Shown in pieces: positions 13,056-16,560 of a stretch of 16,560 bases of DNA (its first letter is position 1; every line of letters starts with the position of its first letter). The notes beneath the pieces are model-generated. The model worked only from the letters and a program-made list of their open reading frames with translations, was not told the DNA's origin and did no database searches. Origin of the DNA: Acidobacteriaceae bacterium (lineage in GTDB: Bacteria; Acidobacteriota; Terriglobia; Terriglobales; Acidobacteriaceae); assembly GCA_025462785.1 (NCBI GenBank), contig JAOAPG010000346.1, positions 1-16,560 of the forward strand, given 5' to 3'. A program made the position numbers and the translations under genes.

Positions 13056-14552
13056 CTAAGTTGTTTCCTCGGACCAGTGTTTGCAGCGTTCGACCGCATT
13101 TCGCCAGCGGGCGCGAGCCTCAGCCGCTTTCTTCTGATCCGTTTTAGGAGTGAAATAACGATTCGCTTTGGCGTGCGAGCGAATCTCTTCGACATCCTTC
13201 CACAAGCCGACTGCAATCCCAGCCAGATAGGCAGCACCAAGCGCGGTAGTCTCGGTGATTGCCGGCCGCATTACCGGAATCCCGAGCAGATCGGATTGGA
13301 TTTGCATGAGGAGATCATTCACGGCCGCGCCCCCATCTACTCGCAGCTCACTGGTGTGTTTTTTCGAATCACCCTCCATTGCTTCTGCTACATCGGCCAC
13401 TTGGAAGGCAATGCTTTCGAGAGCGGCACGGGCGATGTGCCCAGGTTTCGTCCCGCGTCGCAATCCGATGAGCAATCCGCTGGCATACGGATCCCAGTGC
13501 GGCGCGCCCAGTCCAACAAATGCGGGGACGAACACCACTCCATCGGAATCCTCCACTAAAAGAGCGAGTTGTTCGATCTCGGAAGAGGAGCGGATGAGAT
13601 TAAGATTGTCACGCAACCATTGCACGACCGCGCCACCGATAAAAACGCTGCCTTCAAATGCGTATTCCAGACGCTTCTGAAGACTGCAAGTAAGGGTCGT
13701 GATTAAGCGTTTGTTGGATGCGATGAATTTATCTCCAATATGTTGCAGGAGAAAGCATCCCGTGCCATAGGTGTTTTTAGCATCGCCGGGTTTCACGCAT
13801 AACTGGCCAAATAGGGCCGCCTGCTGATCTCCCGCAATGCCTGTAATCGGAATCGAGCCAAGAGCAAGCGTGGTCGTTATTTCCGCTACTTTTCCGCTGG
13901 ACCAAACGACTTCGGGTAACATGCTCGCTGGAATTTTGAAAATCCGCAGCAGTTCCTCGTCCCACTTCCCTTCTACGATATTGAAAAGCATGGTGCGAGA
14001 TGCGTTCGTGTAATCCGTCACATGCTTGCGACCGCTGGTGAGATTCCATATCAGCCAACTGTCGAAGGTTCCAAATCCGAGCTTGCCAGCTTCAGCGCGC
14101 GCTCGCGCTCCAGAAACATTCTCAAGAATCCATGCGATCTTAGTGGCAGAGAAGTAGGAGTCGATCAAAAGTCCGGTCTTGTCGCGGACGATTGGCTCGG
14201 CTCCGTCAGCGATGAACCTTTTGCAGAGATCCGCAGTGCGTCGGTCCTGCCAAACAATTGCGTTGTAGATCGGCTGCCCGGATTCGCGGTCCCACACGAT
14301 TGTCGTTTCGCGTTGATTGGTGATTCCAAGTGCGCTGATGTCGCGGGGTCGAAGGCCCGCATGTCCAAGTGCCTGCACCGCTGAGGCTAGTTGTGAAGTG
14401 AGAATCTCAAAGGGATCGTGTTCGACCCATCCCGCGTTAGTATAGATTTGCTTGAATTCGTTCTGCGCCCGCGCAACGATATTACCCTCTTGCCCAAAGA
14501 TAATCGTCCGCGAACTTGTGGTCCCCTGATCGAGCGCGACAATGAAGCTCAT
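13056..14552 (-). CDS. glpK: Glycerol kinase
   Basis: A 498-aa FGGY-family sugar kinase (E. coli GlpK is 502 aa) that phosphorylates glycerol with ATP to sn-glycerol-3-phosphate. The N-terminus carries the phosphate-binding ALDQGTTSSRTIIF (residues 6-19). GITNQRETTIVWDRESGQP with R83/E84 is the glycerol-binding region, followed by NAIVWQDRRT. GIAGDQQAALFGQ provides the catalytic Asp, and TYGTGCFLL the second phosphate loop. VDGGAAVNDLLMQIQSDLLG is the late FGGY signature. First gene of the glycerol operon, abutting glpD without a gap. The ATG at 14552 has AGGGGGA about 11 nt upstream. No glpR-like repressor is in the window. Confidence 0.96.
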   Translation of the reverse strand: MSFIVALDQGTTSSRTIIFGQEGNIVARAQNEFKQIYTNAGWVEHDPFEILTSQLASAVQALGHAGLRPRDISALGITNQRETTIVWDRESGQPIYNAIVWQDRRTADLCKRFIADGAEPIVRDKTGLLIDSYFSATKIAWILENVSGARARAEAGKLGFGTFDSWLIWNLTSGRKHVTDYTNASRTMLFNIVEGKWDEELLRIFKIPASMLPEVVWSSGKVAEITTTLALGSIPITGIAGDQQAALFGQLCVKPGDAKNTYGTGCFLLQHIGDKFIASNKRLITTLTCSLQKRLEYAFEGSVFIGGAVVQWLRDNLNLIRSSSEIEQLALLVEDSDGVVFVPAFVGLGAPHWDPYASGLLIGLRRGTKPGHIARAALESIAFQVADVAEAMEGDSKKHTSELRVDGGAAVNDLLMQIQSDLLGIPVMRPAITETTALGAAYLAGIAVGLWKDVEEIRSHAKANRYFTPKTDQKKAAEARARWRNAVERCKHWSEETT

Positions 14553-14668
14553 GCGTTTTCGAAGTCCCCCTGAATTGAGTTCAGCGGACTACCTCGGTGT
14601 CCTGCCGCTCACCGCTCATGAGGTGGTTTCCGCCCCTCAGCATAAAAGTCTAAAATTCGACGACGAGA

Positions 14669-14696
14669 ACTATAAACCCGTCTATCACTCGGTTCC
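14669..14696 (-). promoter_or_regulatory. Possible promoter of the glycerol operon
   Basis: On the minus strand TATAGT (14674-14669) resembles a -10, with a poor -35 (GGAAC-containing, near 14696-14692) about 17-18 nt upstream. The glpK start is about 115 bp downstream, leaving a long leader. The rest of the 276-bp gap (14553-14828) shows only a weak AGCGG/CCGCT stem (14583-14609) in that leader. Confidence 0.22.
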
Positions 14697-14828
14697 AGGG
14701 TGGCTCGAACGATAACTGAATGCCTAATGCCGATGTGTCTGGAGCTCTCTTGGCGTTGAACTTGGCACCGAGCGTTTTTAGAGCAAATCAGCGATTTAGG
14801 ACCGATAACTCGCTCGCTTTTTCTTGAC

Positions 14829-15485
14829 TCAAAGATTTGCGGTCCGTAACCGCTCTCGGAAGTACTCCTTCCAACTTTCCGGCAATGCTGTGACTTTCAG
14901 TGCACGCCGCGCCGAAGCCACATCGCTAGGGCCGTACCTTTTCGCGATATACAGTCGAGTGATTTCCGAAATCGGCACCAGGTTCGGCTCCTGCGCGATC
15001 TTCTTGATATCATCGCCGGCTCCGACTTCTCCTTCACGATTGACGGCCAGGTAGAATCCCGTCCGCCCGCTTGCAAGGAACCGCTTCACCATGTCATCTG
15101 CCTGAAATCGGACGCCAAGTTTGTAGCAAGGCAGGCGCGGCTGCGTCACCACCATCTCTGCGGAACCAACGGAAAACTGATCCCCGATGTGGACCGAGTC
15201 TTCCAGCAAGCCTTCCGTTGTGAAGTTCTCTCCGAAAATTGCGATTGGCAACTCCCGGCCCGGTAATTCCCTCTTCCAGTAGTCGTAATGCGAAATCGCA
15301 TAGCAGTAGACGGCCTTGTACTCTCCGCCATGGACACTTAGGTCCGCCTGACGGTCTCCGTCCAAATTGAGCTTGCGCAAAGCAACGCGGCCCTCGACGG
15401 GTTGCTTGAAGATCCCCGTGGTCACGTTTATGCCATGCCAAGTCACTTCACGTGGTAGGCCCGCATTTACAGAAATCACCTTCAT
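14829..15485 (-). CDS. MOSC-domain protein, YiiM-like
   Basis: A 218-aa protein with the layout of E. coli YiiM (224 aa): a MOSC domain over about residues 15-160 followed by a short helical C-terminal region. Landmarks are LDGDRQADLSVHGGEYKAVY (41-60), the FGENFTTEGL element (84-93, the usual GENLTT), and TQPRLPCYKLG with the conserved Cys120, which in MOSC proteins is the expected molybdenum ligand. Related proteins use molybdenum cofactor to reduce N-hydroxylated base analogues such as 6-N-hydroxylaminopurine; whether this one does is inferred. The ATG at 15485 has no clear ribosome site. It stands between the glycerol operon and a hydantoinase gene, with gaps of more than 200 bp on both sides, so is probably its own unit. 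Confidence 0.88.
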   Translation of the reverse strand: MKVISVNAGLPREVTWHGINVTTGIFKQPVEGRVALRKLNLDGDRQADLSVHGGEYKAVYCYAISHYDYWKRELPGRELPIAIFGENFTTEGLLEDSVHIGDQFSVGSAEMVVTQPRLPCYKLGVRFQADDMVKRFLASGRTGFYLAVNREGEVGAGDDIKKIAQEPNLVPISEITRLYIAKRYGPSDVASARRALKVTALPESWKEYFRERLRTANL

Positions 15486-15534
15486 ATGCGAAGGATAAAA
15501 GTTGCAGATGTTTCAGATTCACACGAACCGACAA

Positions 15535-15551
15535 CTCTCAAAAACTGAGAG
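15535..15551. repeat. Small inverted repeat in the MOSC gene leader
   Basis: CTCTCA (15535-15540) pairs with TGAGAG (15546-15551) across AAAAC, about 50 bp upstream of the MOSC start. It is too short to assign a function. Nothing else is evident in the 252-bp gap 15486-15737. Confidence 0.3.
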
Positions 15552-15737
15552 CGCCAATCCGAATCACTCTTCGACGATCCAGAGAATAACGCCACCTCAC
15601 AGCAAGAGTCCAGGTTCAATAACATAAACAATCGGACCTCGGTTTCGGCGCTCTTTAGAATCGTGCCCGATTGCAATTCAATTCGAGATGCTCAACTGCG
15701 AACACAACCCGCTTGCGGTAGCTCAAGTCGCATTTCC

Positions 15738-16560
15738 TCAGCCGCTAACTTCAGCGTGCAACGCTCTCTTCAGAAAGCTGCCCTGTCCCGCGCGGCCCAG
15801 GAAGTTGTCTTTTTCGACGACAACGCGTCCGCGAGATAGCACCACTTCGGGTACGCCTGTGACTTCGATTCCTTCAAACATCGAGTAGTCCACACGCATG
15901 TGGTGCGTCTTGGCGCTGATGGTGTGTTTTTTCTTGGGGTCGAAGATCACCAGGTCGGCATCGCTTCCGACTGCGATCGTTCCTTTGCGAGGATACAGAC
16001 CAAAGAGTTTTGCGGGAGTAGTGGAAACCAGTTCCACGAAGCGATTTGCACTGAAGCGGCCGGCGGCAACTCCACCGGAATAAATCAGGCTCATGCGATG
16101 CTCAACGCCCGGACCTCCGTTGGGAATTTTCGTGAAGTCATCGCGTCCCAATTCTTTCTGCTCCTTGAAGCAGAACGGACAATGATCGGTAGAGACAACC
16201 TGAAGATGGTCACGTTTGAGGCCATTCCATAATTTCTCCTGGTGCCATTTCTCTCGTAACGGCGGAGTGAATACATACTTGGCGCCTTCGAAATCCGGAG
16301 CGTCCATGTTCTCGATGGAAAGGTAGAGATATTGCGGGCATGTTTCGGCATAGACGGGGAGCCCCCGATCCCGCGCTTCGCGCACCTTTTCGAGAGCATC
16401 GTTGCAACTCAGATGCACGATGTAGATCGGCGCGCCGGCCATCTCCGCCAGCGCGATCGCACGCGATGTTGCTTCGGCTTCCGCAGTTGTGGGACGGGTG
16501 AGTGCATGATATTTCGGCGCTCGTTTCCCCTCAGCGAGAGCCTTTTGCACGATTACGTCG
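15738..16560 (-). CDS. Dihydropyrimidinase / D-hydantoinase, C-terminal part
   Basis: About 273 residues of the C-terminal part of a cyclic amidohydrolase; the frame stays open to the right edge, so the start and the N-terminal metal ligands (HxH, carbamylated Lys) lie outside. Visible hallmarks in order: KYHALTRP, PIYIVHLSC with a metal-binding His, VYAETCPQYLYL, YVFTPPLR, STDHCPF with the catalytic/metal Asp, and IPNGGPGVEHRM, the substrate-backbone loop. It ends with the small beta-domain GTIAVGSDADLVIFDP. The enzyme opens dihydrouracil or 5-substituted hydantoins to N-carbamoyl amino acids in the cytoplasm, usually as a Zn tetramer in pyrimidine breakdown. Dihydropyrimidinase and hydantoinase cannot be separated from sequence alone; dihydroorotase is less likely given NGGPGVE. 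Confidence 0.93.
   Translation of the reverse strand, partial: DVIVQKALAEGKRAPKYHALTRPTTAEAEATSRAIALAEMAGAPIYIVHLSCNDALEKVREARDRGLPVYAETCPQYLYLSIENMDAPDFEGAKYVFTPPLREKWHQEKLWNGLKRDHLQVVSTDHCPFCFKEQKELGRDDFTKIPNGGPGVEHRMSLIYSGGVAAGRFSANRFVELVSTTPAKLFGLYPRKGTIAVGSDADLVIFDPKKKHTISAKTHHMRVDYSMFEGIEVTGVPEVVLSRGRVVVEKDNFLGRAGQGSFLKRALHAEVSG

Noticed and set aside
12768..13559. Long plus-strand open frame (263 codons) across the glpD/glpK junction
   Set aside because: It is antisense to two clearly recognised enzymes and its translation has no family features; it arises from codon bias of the opposite strand.
14553..14828. Riboswitch or GlpR operator ahead of glpK
   Set aside because: No known riboswitch pattern and no clear repeated operator could be seen; only weak stems and one poor promoter candidate.
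15482..15676. 64-codon minus-strand frame overlapping the MOSC start by 4 bp
   Set aside because: The overlap looks like coupling, but the peptide has no family features and its start has no ribosome site; it more likely is leader sequence.

Overview
The window looks like chromosomal DNA of a free-living Gram-negative bacterium, most likely an acidobacterium of the Koribacter/Acidobacteriales type. This is inferred from the flavour of the proteins: an RR/HK pair followed by a SpoIIE-type phosphatase and an ECF sigma factor, an HTTM protein with its small partner, and a histone H1-like protein with a long acidic tail. Base composition is moderate, with no sharp shift along the window. I see no insertion sequence, phage gene, tRNA, rRNA or CRISPR array.

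Layout. Positions 1-164 (minus) hold the start of an ECF sigma factor cut by the window edge. A 446-bp gene-free stretch (165-610) follows, carrying two similar promoter-like motifs on opposite strands. At 611-2169 (plus) are a one-TM protein and an HTTM-family membrane protein, overlapping by 4 bp. At 2237-3410 (minus) are a small PH-like membrane protein and the H1-like basic/acidic protein. At 3630-4334 (plus) is a DJ-1/PfpI/Hsp31-like enzyme, convergent with the next cluster.

At 4455-8491 (minus) is the main regulatory cluster, transcribed in the order histidine kinase, OmpR-type response regulator, SpoIIE-type PP2C phosphatase, ECF sigma factor. The response regulator frame is broken by one in-frame TAG codon, so as read here the pathway would be cut between sensor and output. 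No anti-sigma gene lies beside the sigma factor. At 8740-10500 (minus) is a half-size ABC exporter. At 10663-14552 (minus) is a glycerol catabolic operon, glpK-glpD-glpF: kinase, glycerol-3-phosphate dehydrogenase, uptake channel. At 14829-15485 (minus) is a YiiM-like MOSC protein, and from 15738 to the right edge (minus) the C-terminal part of a dihydropyrimidinase/D-hydantoinase.

How the genes work together. GlpF admits glycerol, GlpK traps it as glycerol-3-phosphate, and GlpD oxidises this to dihydroxyacetone phosphate with electrons passed to quinone. The kinase-regulator-phosphatase-sigma cluster is probably one envelope or stress signalling unit. Its upstream region has a sigma-70-like promoter with two tandem CGTAAAAA repeats just upstream of the -35, which would suit autoregulation by an OmpR-type regulator. 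The other genes look like independent single-gene units.
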